A stretch of DNA of 64,000 nucleotides, taken from the NCBI RefSeq assembly GCF_000764185.1, contig NZ_JQEC01000044.1, positions 62,001 through 126,000 of the forward strand, read 5' to 3'. Position 1 is the first letter of the stretch, and each line of letters starts with the position of its first letter. The notes beneath the pieces were generated by a model. It was not told the origin of the DNA. It ran no database searches and worked only from the letters and a program-made list of their open reading frames with translations. The translations under genes were made by a program, and so were the position numbers. Below, piece after piece: positions 26,350 to 34,976 of the stretch. Source of the DNA: Colwellia psychrerythraea. Its GTDB lineage: Bacteria > Pseudomonadota > Gammaproteobacteria > Enterobacterales > Alteromonadaceae.

Positions 26350-27165
26350 ATGAATATTAAAGCATCACTAACAGCACTAGCATTAACTGCAGCATTAAGT
26401 GCACCGATGGCATCAGCAGAAATCTGGGGCAATACTGAAGTTCAATTACAAGCAGGTGGTGAATTTGAACAAGGTTTCGGCAATACAGCAACGGGTACCA
26501 TTACTACCTTTCAACATGCAGGTGGCTGGGAATACGGTGATAACTTCTTCTTCATTGACCATTCACAGTATTCTGGCAAGAATGGTAACCTTGATTCTGC
26601 TGAATTTTACGGCGAATGGTATTCTAACTTTAGCTTAGGTGTTTTAACGGGTAGTGACTTATCTTTTGGTCCAGTAAAAGACATTGGTTTAGTAGCTGGT
26701 TTTAACTACGCACCAGAAGTCGATAGTACTTGGGTATTACCTGGTGTGCGTTTAGCATTAGATTTACCAGGCTTTGCTTTTGCACAATTTGACATCACCG
26801 CATTTATCCATGCTAACGGCGCTGCTGACACACCGGCAAATGGCTTTGGTATTGTTGATGAAGATACTAGTTTTATGGTCGATTTTTCATGGGCCTTACC
26901 ATTTAAATTGGGTTCTACCAACTGGAGCTTTGAAGGTCATGCCGAATATATTGATGGTCGTACACAAAGAAATACCTTTGGCACAGATGAACTAGAATCT
27001 TGGATATTATTACAACCACAAATTCGTCTTGATGTTGGTGAATTGATTGGTACACCATCTAACCGCTTATTCGCAGGTATTGAATACCAATATTGGAAAA
27101 ACAAACTAGGTATGAAAGGTGTTGATGACAACACAGTTCAATTCTTAGCGGTTTGGCGTTTCTAA
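26350..27165 (+). CDS. Tsx-family outer-membrane nucleoside channel
   Basis: 271 aa with a signal peptide (cleaved after MASA, about residue 23) and a mature beta-barrel: WGNTEVQLQAGGEFEQG, TFQHAGGWEYGDNFFFIDHSQ, AGFNYAPEV and a C-terminal phenylalanine (WRF), as needed for outer-membrane insertion. The Tsx family passes nucleosides across the outer membrane. Sharing an operator with bhcA, and the palindrome with xdhA, links it to purine uptake. RBS AGAGAC precedes the ATG. Confidence 0.88.
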   Translation: MNIKASLTALALTAALSAPMASAEIWGNTEVQLQAGGEFEQGFGNTATGTITTFQHAGGWEYGDNFFFIDHSQYSGKNGNLDSAEFYGEWYSNFSLGVLTGSDLSFGPVKDIGLVAGFNYAPEVDSTWVLPGVRLALDLPGFAFAQFDITAFIHANGAADTPANGFGIVDEDTSFMVDFSWALPFKLGSTNWSFEGHAEYIDGRTQRNTFGTDELESWILLQPQIRLDVGELIGTPSNRLFAGIEYQYWKNKLGMKGVDDNTVQFLAVWRF

Positions 27166-27208
27166 TACTACTGAGCTAACTGCCTAAGCGTAAAATCAAA
27201 ATAAGCCA

Positions 27209-27255
27209 CTTTATTGCTACTTAACCTGAATTCTAGGTAATGAGTAGCAATAAAG
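27209..27255. terminator. Hairpin enclosing a MITE-like end after the Tsx gene
   Basis: CTTTATTGCTACT pairs perfectly with AGTAGCAATAAAG. The loop contains AACCTGAATTCTAGGTAATG, which resembles the left end of the MITE at 32403. It lacks a T-run, so termination is likely but not certain. The rest of 27256-27738 has no gene I can support. Confidence 0.5.
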
Positions 27256-27648
27256 CAGTTATCAATGGCTCGCTCAAGCCATTATTTAAAGTTTATCCAT
27301 GTAACTAGTGCTCAATACACTTAGCAGCGAAAAGACACAGCCAGATGTTACAGCATGATCTTTTCACCTATATTTGCCAGTAATGGCTGAGCAAATTTGC
27401 TTAGCATTAAATGAACGTTAATCATCAGAAATTTATTTAGGTATGGGTAATCGTTCTTTTACCGGTACTTGTTAACCCCACAGTGCATTTATAGACACTG
27501 ATAGAGGGTCGTATTTTTTATTTATTCGAAAATTGTCAAGTGAAAACCTCGCAGAAATTTTCTAATACCTGTTGTATAAATTAAGTATGTTTCTTTGCTG
27601 ATAGGCAAGTGATGCTTTTTTATGCGACCAGTATTAACACCCGTTTTT

Positions 27649-27694
27649 AGGTATTCAGCATGCTACCCCCAACCAGCATGTTGAGTACCGCTTT
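27649..27694 (+). promoter_or_regulatory. Leader hairpin upstream of malic enzyme gene
   Basis: GGTATTCAGCATGCT pairs with AGCATGTTGAGTACC (two mismatches, G-U compatible in RNA), followed by GCTTTT. It could be the terminator of an upstream transcript or an attenuator in the malic enzyme leader. Confidence 0.45.
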
Positions 27695-27738
27695 TATTAC
27701 AACTCTATTAACCTTATAACAATTAAAGTAGGTCACAC

Positions 27739-28986
27739 ATGTCTGATTTTAAACAAGCAGCTCTGGATTATCATGCCTTGCCAACCCCGGGTAAAATAGC
27801 GCTAGCAATCACCACACCCGCCGAAACAAGTGCCGATTTATCACTTGCATATAGTCCCGGTGTCGCAGAGCCCTGTAGAGAAATTGCCAACAACCCTGAT
27901 GATGTTTACAAATATACGGGTAAAGGTAATACCGTTGCCGTTATTTCAAACGGAACTGCGGTATTAGGTTTAGGTAACCTAGGACCTATGGCGTCAAAGC
28001 CAGTAATGGAAGGTAAAGCGTTATTATTTAAACGTTTTGCCGACATTAACTCTTTCGATATTGAAGTAACCCATAAAACTACAGAAGAATTTATCAATAC
28101 AGTTGCCTGTATTTCCGATAGTTTTGGTGGCATTAACTTAGAAGATATTAAAGCTCCTGAGTGTTTCATTATTGAAAAAGCACTAAAAGAGCGCTGTAAA
28201 ATCCCGGTATTTCATGATGATCAACACGGCACTGCCATCGTCACTGCTGCTGCGATGATCAATGCCCTTGAGATTCAAAATAAGAAAATTGAACAAGCTA
28301 ATATTGTTTGTTTAGGTGCTGGTGCAGCTGCCATTGCTTGTATGGAATTATTAATTCAATGTGGCGCTATGCGTGAAAAAGTCTACATGTTAGACACAAA
28401 AGGTGTCATTCATACCCGCCGTGATGATTTATCTGAATACAAAACTCGTTTCGCTAACAACACTGACAAAAGAACGTTAGACGACGTGATTGATGGCGCT
28501 GATGTCTTTTTAGGTTTATCTGGTCCTAACTTGCTTAAACCTGAGCAATTAAAGAAAATGGCAGACAACCCAGTGGTATTTGCGTGTTCGAACCCAGATC
28601 CAGAAATTAAGCCCGAGCTAGCACACAGTGTTAGAAGTGATTTAATTATGGCAACAGGCCGTTCTGATTACCCCAATCAAGTAAACAATGTATTATGTTT
28701 CCCGTTTATTTTCCGTGGTGCATTAGATGTTCGTGCCCGAAAAATTAACAACGAAATGAAAGTAGCCGCAGTACATGCCATCAGAGAATTGGCCAAATTA
28801 GACGTACCGAAGAGTGTATTGAAAGCCAGTGGCGAAGAGGCATTATCTTTTGGTAAAGGTTATATTATTCCTCGGCCAATGGACCCTCGTTTATGTAAAA
28901 ATGTTGCCTTAGCCGTTGCGAAAGCCGCAGTAGATTCTGGTGTAGCTTCTCTACCATTGCCTGATAACTATATGAATGAAATTTAA
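27739..28986 (+). CDS. Malic enzyme, short form
   Basis: 415 aa, oxidatively decarboxylating malate to pyruvate. It has SLAYSPGVAEPC, the KGNTVAVISNGTAVLGLGNLGP loop, FHDDQHGTAIVTAAA with the metal-binding aspartates and the NAD(P) motif LGAGAAAIAC. It lacks the phosphotransacetylase-like C-terminal domain of MaeB, so it is the compact form; cofactor preference cannot be read safely. In context it would turn malate from malate synthase G into pyruvate and hence acetyl-CoA. A strong terminator follows. Confidence 0.92.
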   Translation: MSDFKQAALDYHALPTPGKIALAITTPAETSADLSLAYSPGVAEPCREIANNPDDVYKYTGKGNTVAVISNGTAVLGLGNLGPMASKPVMEGKALLFKRFADINSFDIEVTHKTTEEFINTVACISDSFGGINLEDIKAPECFIIEKALKERCKIPVFHDDQHGTAIVTAAAMINALEIQNKKIEQANIVCLGAGAAAIACMELLIQCGAMREKVYMLDTKGVIHTRRDDLSEYKTRFANNTDKRTLDDVIDGADVFLGLSGPNLLKPEQLKKMADNPVVFACSNPDPEIKPELAHSVRSDLIMATGRSDYPNQVNNVLCFPFIFRGALDVRARKINNEMKVAAVHAIRELAKLDVPKSVLKASGEEALSFGKGYIIPRPMDPRLCKNVALAVAKAAVDSGVASLPLPDNYMNEI

Positions 28987-29021
28987 CTCATAAAGTGTAC
29001 TAAAAATAACTACTAAGAACG

Positions 29022-29050
29022 AAGGCCGCTATTTTTAGCGGCCTTTTTTA
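29022..29050 (+). terminator. Terminator of malic enzyme gene
   Basis: AAGGCCGCT / AGCGGCCTT stem followed by TTTTTAT. Confidence 0.9.
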
Positions 29051-29100
29051 TACAACTTTTTATAGCCAGATCATGAATAACACAAAAAACACATACAATA

Positions 29101-29113
29101 ACGAATGATTCGT
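29101..29113. promoter_or_regulatory. Palindrome upstream of the PepSY gene
   Basis: ACGAATGATTCGT has perfect 6-base arms about 80 bp before the start codon, in an otherwise AT-rich leader. It could be an operator; it is not a clear Fur box. Confidence 0.35.
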
Positions 29114-29194
29114 ATCCAGTTATATTTTATTCCATACAAATGTACTACAATCTCCCCGAATATCTGTTAACTAGTACTGGCTCAAGGTAAATAC

Positions 29195-30358
29195 ATGAAT
29201 ATAAGAAAAACTTTTTTTTGGCTGCATTTGATCATTGGTTGCAGCGCCGCCATTTTTATATTTTTAATGTCGATCACAGGTGTCGCATTAACTTATGAAC
29301 GCCAAATGATTAAATTCGCCGAGCGTAGTGACTATCCAGAAACGCCAGCAGCTTCGACAACAACTTTGCCCTTGTCAGAAATTTTAACGATCGCCAGCAG
29401 CTTTCCAACAAAAAAGACTGCAGAAGTTGTGCTAGAAAATCAGCCCAATGCGCCGATTATTGTTAAAGATGGTCGAAAAAAAGTTGCGTATCTTAACCCT
29501 TATACTGGCGCAGAAATGGCGGTACCAGGCCAAGGCACTAAAATTTTTTTTAGTAAATTACGTGCATTTCATCGTTGGTTAACCTTAGATGGTAAGTTCA
29601 GTGAAACCGGCCGATGGGTTAATGGTATTGCCAATGTCATTTTTCTTATTTTAATCCTGTCAGGCTTGTATTTATGGCTACCTAAACGTTTCAAAGCCAG
29701 AGCATTTAAACAAAGACTTATCTTGTCAGGCAATTACCCTAATAAGAGCGCGAGAAACTCTCAATGGCATAACGTATTTGGTATTTATATGGCTCCGGTG
29801 CTTTTTGTTTTGGTTGTCACAGCATTTTTCTTTTCGTTTAAATGGCCAGGCAATACACTTAAAGGATTAGTCTCTACTGAGTCGGTGTCACTCACTAAGC
29901 CAAAAGAAATGACCACTCAGCAAGCCAATCAACAACTTGCTATCGCTGAGCAATTAGCCGCGGTAAAAGTACTTTACCCACAATGGCAAAGCATTCAATT
30001 CTCTTTAGGTAGCTCAGTAAACTCTAAGTTAAAAAGTACAGCAACCGACAATAAAATTTATAAAATTGATAAGGGCAATGGTGGTGAACCACAAAAGCGT
30101 ATTAAGGTATTATTAAATACTTTTACGGGTGAAATGGTACAGGAACAAAAATTTGAGCAGTTATCTACTTATAGTCAATTACGTAGCTATATACGGTTTA
30201 CTCATACGGGTGAGGCTTTTGGAATCTTTGGGCAAACCATTGCTGGCATAGCTTCATTATTAGCCTGCTTTTTGGTCTATACCGGCGCTATGCTTTCTTG
30301 GCGACGTTGGAGAAATAGTCGAAAAGTAAAAGCTGCTGTACCAGCGTACGTGAATTAG
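29195..30358 (+). CDS. PepSY-associated membrane protein
   Basis: 387 aa with four hydrophobic helices: about 10-33 (LHLIIGCSAAIFIFLMSITGVAL), 147-167, 195-215 and 340-362. PepSY-like periplasmic segments lie between them. HLIIG, the FHRWLTLDGKFSETGRWVNG motif and TGEAFGIFGQ are typical of the PepSY_TM family found with iron uptake and membrane electron-transfer genes. It stands alone here, so its partner is unknown. Confidence 0.8.
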   Translation: MNIRKTFFWLHLIIGCSAAIFIFLMSITGVALTYERQMIKFAERSDYPETPAASTTTLPLSEILTIASSFPTKKTAEVVLENQPNAPIIVKDGRKKVAYLNPYTGAEMAVPGQGTKIFFSKLRAFHRWLTLDGKFSETGRWVNGIANVIFLILILSGLYLWLPKRFKARAFKQRLILSGNYPNKSARNSQWHNVFGIYMAPVLFVLVVTAFFFSFKWPGNTLKGLVSTESVSLTKPKEMTTQQANQQLAIAEQLAAVKVLYPQWQSIQFSLGSSVNSKLKSTATDNKIYKIDKGNGGEPQKRIKVLLNTFTGEMVQEQKFEQLSTYSQLRSYIRFTHTGEAFGIFGQTIAGIASLLACFLVYTGAMLSWRRWRNSRKVKAAVPAYVN

Positions 30359-30476
30359 TGTCTGGATAATAAAGGTCAATAATAAAGGTTGATGCGTGAA
30401 ACCCTTTCTCACTCATCAATCTTTACTTATTAGTTTTTATCTATGATTTATACTTTGAGTAAGTTTAAGCTTCAAC

Positions 30477-31034
30477 TTAATCCCTTTTATATAAAGACTC
30501 TATCGTGCTTGTTGCTATGGTGTTGGCATTAATCATGTAGCCCGTTAACGCGCCAGAGGCATTTAGCGGTAATTCAAGCTTCTCAACAGATAGTGCATGA
30601 ATGGTAAAACGGTAATGGTGCACGCCATGGCCTGCTGGTGGGCAAGCGCCACCAAAACCTCGGCTACCGTAATCATTTTGTATTTGCATACTACCCTTTG
30701 GTGCTAAATCTTTTGTAGTGCTACCTGCGCCTGCGGTAACTTCATTAACGTTAAGCGGAATATTAACAATTTGCCAATGCCACCAGCCACTACCTGTCGG
30801 TGCATCTGGATCATAAGCAGTAATAGCGAAGCTTTTAGTACCTTTAGGTGCGTCCGACCATTTAAGCTGTGGTGACAGATCACCACCAGTACAGCCAAAA
30901 CCGGTAAATTCCTGTGCTTTAGACATAAACTTGCCCTCAGCGATATCTTGACTAGATAGTTTAAAAGTATCAGCGATTACAGCTGATGAAAAACTTAAGG
31001 TAAGTAAAGTAACTATTGTTAACGACTTAAACAT
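30477..31034 (-). CDS. Exported PEBP/YbhB-YbcL family protein
   Basis: I use the ATG at 31034 (185 aa) since AAGGAAC lies eight bases upstream, leaving two upstream codons out. MFKSLTIVTLLTLSFSSAVIA is a signal peptide. The body has the phosphatidylethanolamine-binding-protein hallmarks: LSPQLKWSDAPKGTKSFAI, DPDAPTGSGWWHW and the GACPPAGHGVHHYRF motif. Molecular role in bacteria is poorly defined. Convergent with the PepSY gene. Confidence 0.85.
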   Translation of the reverse strand: MFKSLTIVTLLTLSFSSAVIADTFKLSSQDIAEGKFMSKAQEFTGFGCTGGDLSPQLKWSDAPKGTKSFAITAYDPDAPTGSGWWHWQIVNIPLNVNEVTAGAGSTTKDLAPKGSMQIQNDYGSRGFGGACPPAGHGVHHYRFTIHALSVEKLELPLNASGALTGYMINANTIATSTIESLYKRD

Positions 31035-31141
31035 AATCATGTTCCTTATTTATTGGATGGCTAGTTGGTTATCTAATTAACTATAAGTATTTTAGCCTGA
31101 GCCTAGATATTTTATAGACTGCATAGCGTCAACTTTTCGCC

Positions 31142-31966
31142 CTATTCCGTCACATTCTTTTTAGTTTTGCGTAAAGCTGAAGGTGTCAGACCAAACCTTT
31201 CTTTAAAGCGACTAGTAAATCGAGATTGTGACTGATAACCACATTGCTCCGCTATATACACAATGGCATGATTCGTAGTTTGTAATAAGTGCAATCCAAG
31301 GCCTAACTTGACTTGATCTTTAATTTCTTGAACTGTGGTGCCCTCCGCAGCTAACTTTCGTCTAAGGGTCGACTCGCTCATAGCAACTTGCTGACAAACA
31401 GTAGTGAGAGAAAGTTCTGCTGACGGTTTTTCACTGAACAAGGCATGTATTTTTTGCCCCAACTTATGCGGCGTTGCCATCGCTAAAATATCGGTATGAC
31501 CCAAGTGATAGAGTAAATGCAGGATTTCTTTTCTGCGAATAGACCACAATTCTTTTGGTGCAAACAGCGACCACTCGACAAATTGCTGTAAACACTTTTC
31601 TAGCGCTACAGGTATTTCACCCTTGGTAAAATACTGCTTACTAGCTACATTCGGCCCTATGCCTAAAAAGTCCTCATACTCAAATTCAATCAATAGCGCA
31701 TAGTATTCTTTTTCTTTGGGGATATTACGCATATTTATTGCTGGACTATCCGATAAAAAAATAAAATCACCAGCACGACAGACTATCTCTCCGTCTTTAC
31801 CCAATTTTTTATCTCCATCAAGTACCGCAATAAACAATGGTTTTACCACAGGAACATTTAATAAGTGTTGTTCTTTTATTGAAGAATATACAGCGAAAGG
31901 CAGTGGGCGATCTTGTGTATTGACCACTTTAATGGCATTGATGAGCGTTCTCATGTGAATAGTCAT
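31142..31966 (-). CDS. AraC-family transcription regulator
   Basis: 274 aa. An N-terminal cupin-like sensing region occupies about 20-160, and a C-terminal double helix-turn-helix about 185-268 (SLTTVCQQVAMSESTLRRKL, then IVYIAEQCGYQSQSRFTSRFKERFGLTPS). It follows the RidA gene on the same strand after 55 bases and is likely co-transcribed. Effector not identifiable. Confidence 0.85.
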   Translation of the reverse strand: MTIHMRTLINAIKVVNTQDRPLPFAVYSSIKEQHLLNVPVVKPLFIAVLDGDKKLGKDGEIVCRAGDFIFLSDSPAINMRNIPKEKEYYALLIEFEYEDFLGIGPNVASKQYFTKGEIPVALEKCLQQFVEWSLFAPKELWSIRRKEILHLLYHLGHTDILAMATPHKLGQKIHALFSEKPSAELSLTTVCQQVAMSESTLRRKLAAEGTTVQEIKDQVKLGLGLHLLQTTNHAIVYIAEQCGYQSQSRFTSRFKERFGLTPSALRKTKKNVTE

Positions 31967-32021
31967 GTGCAGAGGTATCGTTATAGTTGTAGTCTGATAG
32001 GATAAGCTAACTTAAACGCTG

Positions 32022-32375
32022 TTAAACATCACGCACAGCTGTGACAGTCACTTCTATCAAGACGTCACCCTCAAGGTTTACACCTAAGCAGGCACGTTGT
32101 GGCCAATGCTGAGCATTATCACCTAACCAGTTTTTCCACACCGCATCCATTAAAGGTTTATCACTCATTTTAGCGATATAGACTTGCGCAGAAACAATGC
32201 GACTTTTATCTGAGCCTAACTCAGCTAAGTTAGCCTCTATTGCAGTCAAAGTAAGTAATGTTTGTTGCTCAATAGCAACCGAAGTATCTGATGCTGTTGC
32301 TACCGTCCACACTAAATCTTTATAAGCCGATGACTTATTTCGACCATCATAAATACCTGCTTTTCTTTCAATCAC
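32022..32375 (-). CDS. RidA/YjgF family protein
   Basis: 117 aa, GTG start seven bases after AAGGA. RidA-type proteins hydrolyse reactive enamine/imine intermediates made by PLP enzymes. Here the segment RIVSAQVYIAKMSD and the end RACLGVNLEGDVLIEVTVTAV match, although the usual catalytic arginine context (xxPxRxxxxV) is RACLGV without the proline, placing it in a divergent YoaB-like branch. Upstream of the AraC gene. Confidence 0.75.
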   Translation of the reverse strand: MIERKAGIYDGRNKSSAYKDLVWTVATASDTSVAIEQQTLLTLTAIEANLAELGSDKSRIVSAQVYIAKMSDKPLMDAVWKNWLGDNAQHWPQRACLGVNLEGDVLIEVTVTAVRDV

Positions 32376-32402
32376 TAGAGCATCCTTGAATAACTATTAT
32401 CT

Positions 32403-32632
32403 AACCTGAACTCTGGATAATGAGTACTTGATGTTTAAGTAAAAACAATAACTTACGGTTATTAAAAATAGAATTTACCGGATTAAATAGCGATATACTC
32501 TATCAATGTTTCAATTTATTCTATTATCAAGGCAAAACGTTTATGAATAACGGGTTATTTATCGACGTTTTAACGATGATAATTGGATAAAGGGGAATAT
32601 TGAGCAAATTCTGCTTATCCAGAGTTCAGGTT
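32403..32632. mobile_element. 230 bp MITE with 18 bp terminal inverted repeats and ATCT duplication
   Basis: AACCTGAACTCTGGATAA (32403-32420) is repeated in perfect inversion at 32615-32632. Both ends are flanked by the same ATCT (32399-32402 and 32633-32636), a 4 bp target duplication. There is no ORF for a transposase. A related single end lies at 27223-27247. It explains the gene-free gap 32376-32705. Confidence 0.85.
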
Positions 32633-32705
32633 ATCTAGGTAAAGGGTACCATAACAAATGATCTCAAAATGATAATTAATTGATTACCAGTGACTTAGCA
32701 CAGCA

Positions 32706-33125
32706 CTATATAAACTTACACATACCATGTCCCAGAGTATTACTTGGTCTTTGAATATAACCATAACGAGCATAAAAGTGCTCTTTACCTTGGGCGGCTA
32801 ACAACCCTATGGTGGACCCTTTTTGAGCGCTAGAACATAAATAGCCTTCTATGCTATCCATTAGCACAGTACCAAGGCCTTGTTTATGATAACGGGGATC
32901 AACAATCACATCTTGAATATAAAAGAACATCGCGCCATCACCAACCACACGCCCCATACCTACAAGTTGTTCATTATGAAAAATAGTTACTAGAAACAAA
33001 CTATTAGTTAAGCTCTTTTTTGCGAGGTTAACATCAAGCTCACCCCAACCAACTTTCAGGCGTAATTGTAAAAAGTCTTCAACTGAGGGGCTTGTTAACG
33101 AAAGGGTAAATTGTTCAGCTAACAC
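32706..33125 (-). CDS. GNAT acetyltransferase
   Basis: I place the start at GTG 33125 (139 aa), five bases after GGAGG; a longer frame to 33152 exists. The acetyl-CoA loop is DPRYHKQGLGTVLMDSI, preceded by FFYIQDVIV and followed by YARYGYIQR, the normal GNAT order. Substrate unknown. First of a run of minus-strand GNAT genes. Confidence 0.8.
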   Translation of the reverse strand: MLAEQFTLSLTSPSVEDFLQLRLKVGWGELDVNLAKKSLTNSLFLVTIFHNEQLVGMGRVVGDGAMFFYIQDVIVDPRYHKQGLGTVLMDSIEGYLCSSAQKGSTIGLLAAQGKEHFYARYGYIQRPSNTLGHGMCKFI

Positions 33126-33166
33126 TGTGACCTCCATGTATTCCAACATCACCTTTCGATAGTATT

Positions 33167-33403
33167 TTAATCTTCAGCAAGGGCTTCAAACTCCTTCCTT
33201 TTTGCAGCAAACCATTGATTCATTGCTTCGGGATCCTTCATCAATTCGCTCATATCAGCCATAGCTTTTAAATGGGCAGAATCTTTTTTCTGCATCATAT
33301 CCATTGCATGCTGTTTACTCTGCTCGGCCATTTCTTCAAAAGTATTACCGTGGAATTCTCTATCACAAGCACCACCTAACTGATTACAATTCATCGTTTT
33401 CAT
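33167..33403 (-). CDS. DUF1059 small protein
   Basis: 78 aa, starting MKTMNCNQLGGACDREFHGNTFEEMAEQSKQH (shown in part: CNQLGGACDREF). The CNQLGG...C-type start and the following HAxDM helix are the DUF1059 pattern; the C-terminal half is a charged helix. GGAGATATGC precedes the ATG. Role unknown. Confidence 0.85.
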   Translation of the reverse strand: MKTMNCNQLGGACDREFHGNTFEEMAEQSKQHAMDMMQKKDSAHLKAMADMSELMKDPEAMNQWFAAKRKEFEALAED

Positions 33404-33469
33404 GCATATCTCCTTAAAAAATAAAATTAATAAGTAGAGCTTAGCTTAATGACACAGCTAAATCCCTTG

Positions 33470-33913
33470 TTACCTTCGTAATGTCATTTCCTGAAAACCC
33501 ATTCCATCTCTTTCTTTTGCATCGCCCACAACTTTAAAGCCGAATTTTTTATATATTGGTACTGCATTTAAAGAGGACCTAAGGGTATAACATTTAGCAA
33601 CACATTTTGTGGTGGCATAGTCCCATAAATAACGGGCAACACCTTTACCCTGATGATCTTCTGAGACAAATAAATGATATAGGTAACTATCTCCTTTAAA
33701 AGCTAAATAACCAGCAATACTCCCTTGAATTTCATAGACAAAATTATTGTATTCGGTACTTTCAATCCTTTGTAAAAATGCCTCTTTAGTGAGCGTTTCA
33801 GAAAACCAATGAGGGAGATTCGCGTCTTTATCTGCTAGGTAGAAATGTGATAATGACTCAATAAGCTGACAGAGGCTGTTAATGTCTTGCTTCGTAGCAA
33901 TTCTGATATTCAT
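33470..33913 (-). CDS. GNAT acetyltransferase
   Basis: 147 aa with VSEDHQGKGVARYLWDYA as acetyl-CoA loop and AVPIYKKFGFKVVG near the end. AAGGGAAG precedes the ATG. Substrate unknown. Confidence 0.85.
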   Translation of the reverse strand: MNIRIATKQDINSLCQLIESLSHFYLADKDANLPHWFSETLTKEAFLQRIESTEYNNFVYEIQGSIAGYLAFKGDSYLYHLFVSEDHQGKGVARYLWDYATTKCVAKCYTLRSSLNAVPIYKKFGFKVVGDAKERDGMGFQEMTLRR

Positions 33914-33936
33914 GACTTCCCTTAAGGCTAAAAAAC

Positions 33937-34113
33937 TTAGCTAAATAATTCACTAAGCCAATCAAAAGTTAATACAGTGGTGAATATTTTTAGTGCGATA
34001 ACACCAATAAAGAGCACAATGGCCGCAGCTTTTATTTTTTTGCTTTTAAGGTTATGCCAATATAATAATTTGCTTTTCAGCTCACTTTTTAGCTCTGCTA
34101 GATCTTCTTTCAT
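33937..34113 (-). CDS. 58-residue single-helix membrane protein, coupled to upstream GNAT gene
   Basis: Its ATG overlaps the TGA of the upstream GNAT gene as ATGA, a classic coupling arrangement. The product starts MKEDLAELKSELKSKLLYWH, has a lysine-rich segment KSKKIKAA, then one hydrophobic helix (AIVLFIGVIALKIFTTVLTF). It is too short for many gene finders. Role unknown. Confidence 0.65.
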   Translation of the reverse strand: MKEDLAELKSELKSKLLYWHNLKSKKIKAAAIVLFIGVIALKIFTTVLTFDWLSELFS

Positions 34114-34652
34114 AAAACGCTCTTAGTGAGATTTTGAGCTAGGTTATCAGGCCTTCCCCAACTATAAATAAATTCTTTCACCTTGTTATCACATGGGGTG
34201 TGCCAATAAGCTGTGGCGAGATTCTTAGCGCCTTTCGCTTCATAAAAACCTATTGCATTGTTATTGCACTCTAAAACCTCGAGGTATAAATCATGATCAC
34301 TATAGTTAGCCATTGACCAAGATGCTGCAGCCGCTAATAAACGAGATCCTGTACCTTGACCTTTGCCGCCGACTTTTACATGAAGATTATCTATTATGGT
34401 GCCATATTTAGGGTGATTAGCGCCTAAGACACAAATAAACCCACAAAAAGTAGTGCCTAACTCCGCCACTAATACTAATTGGTTACTCTCAGGACTTGTT
34501 AACCTCTGTGTCCACACCGCCTCCCTTTCTGAGAAAACCTTGTCATTAAGATAATCAGCTGAAAGTACCGGATGATAATTATCACGCCAGCTTTGTGCGT
34601 GTAAGCCGGCAATATTGATCAGGTCGTCTAAAGTCGCTTCTCTGATAATCAT
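34110..34652 (-). CDS. GNAT acetyltransferase
   Basis: 180 aa, with N-terminal IREATLDDLINIAGLHAQSWRDNYHPVL, the loop VKVGGKGQGTGSRLLAAA and a C-terminal ECNNNAIGFYEAKGAKNL. These match the RimI/PhnO-like GNAT order. The small membrane protein gene at 34113 overlaps its stop. Confidence 0.85.
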   Translation of the reverse strand: MIIREATLDDLINIAGLHAQSWRDNYHPVLSADYLNDKVFSEREAVWTQRLTSPESNQLVLVAELGTTFCGFICVLGANHPKYGTIIDNLHVKVGGKGQGTGSRLLAAAASWSMANYSDHDLYLEVLECNNNAIGFYEAKGAKNLATAYWHTPCDNKVKEFIYSWGRPDNLAQNLTKSVL

Positions 34653-34835
34653 AATTTGGGTTTACTCCAGTTAATTCGGTATATTATCGGTGATGCCAAA
34701 TATCGGCACTCAATTCCTCACTATACCTTTGTTAAACAAAGCAGCAAGGTGAACAAAGTAACTATTTATGTATGATATTTATTGTTAAACAATATCAGTG
34801 ATTTTTTGGGCTATTCAAGCATTATCAAGCAAAAA

Positions 34836-34866
34836 AAATGGCTGTTTAAATGAATAAACAGCCATT
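34836..34866 (-). terminator. Terminator of the bhcBCD operon
   Basis: AATGGCTGTTTA pairs with TAAACAGCCATT; read on the minus strand it is followed by an eight-T run. It lies ~110 bp downstream of bhcD. No gene is seen in 34653-34976. Confidence 0.9.
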
Positions 34867-34976
34867 GTGCCTTTACTTAGTACGCGATGCCTACCAAGCC
34901 CCTTACTGTTAACTAATTGGTTGGGAAAACATTAGTTTAAAGTAAGCAGTTAAAGCAAAAAGTTAAAGTTCCAGCT

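Noticed and set aside
27420-27475. Possible remnant frame (EIYLGMGNRSFTG)
   Set aside because: Too short, no start, no family recognised; left as intergenic.
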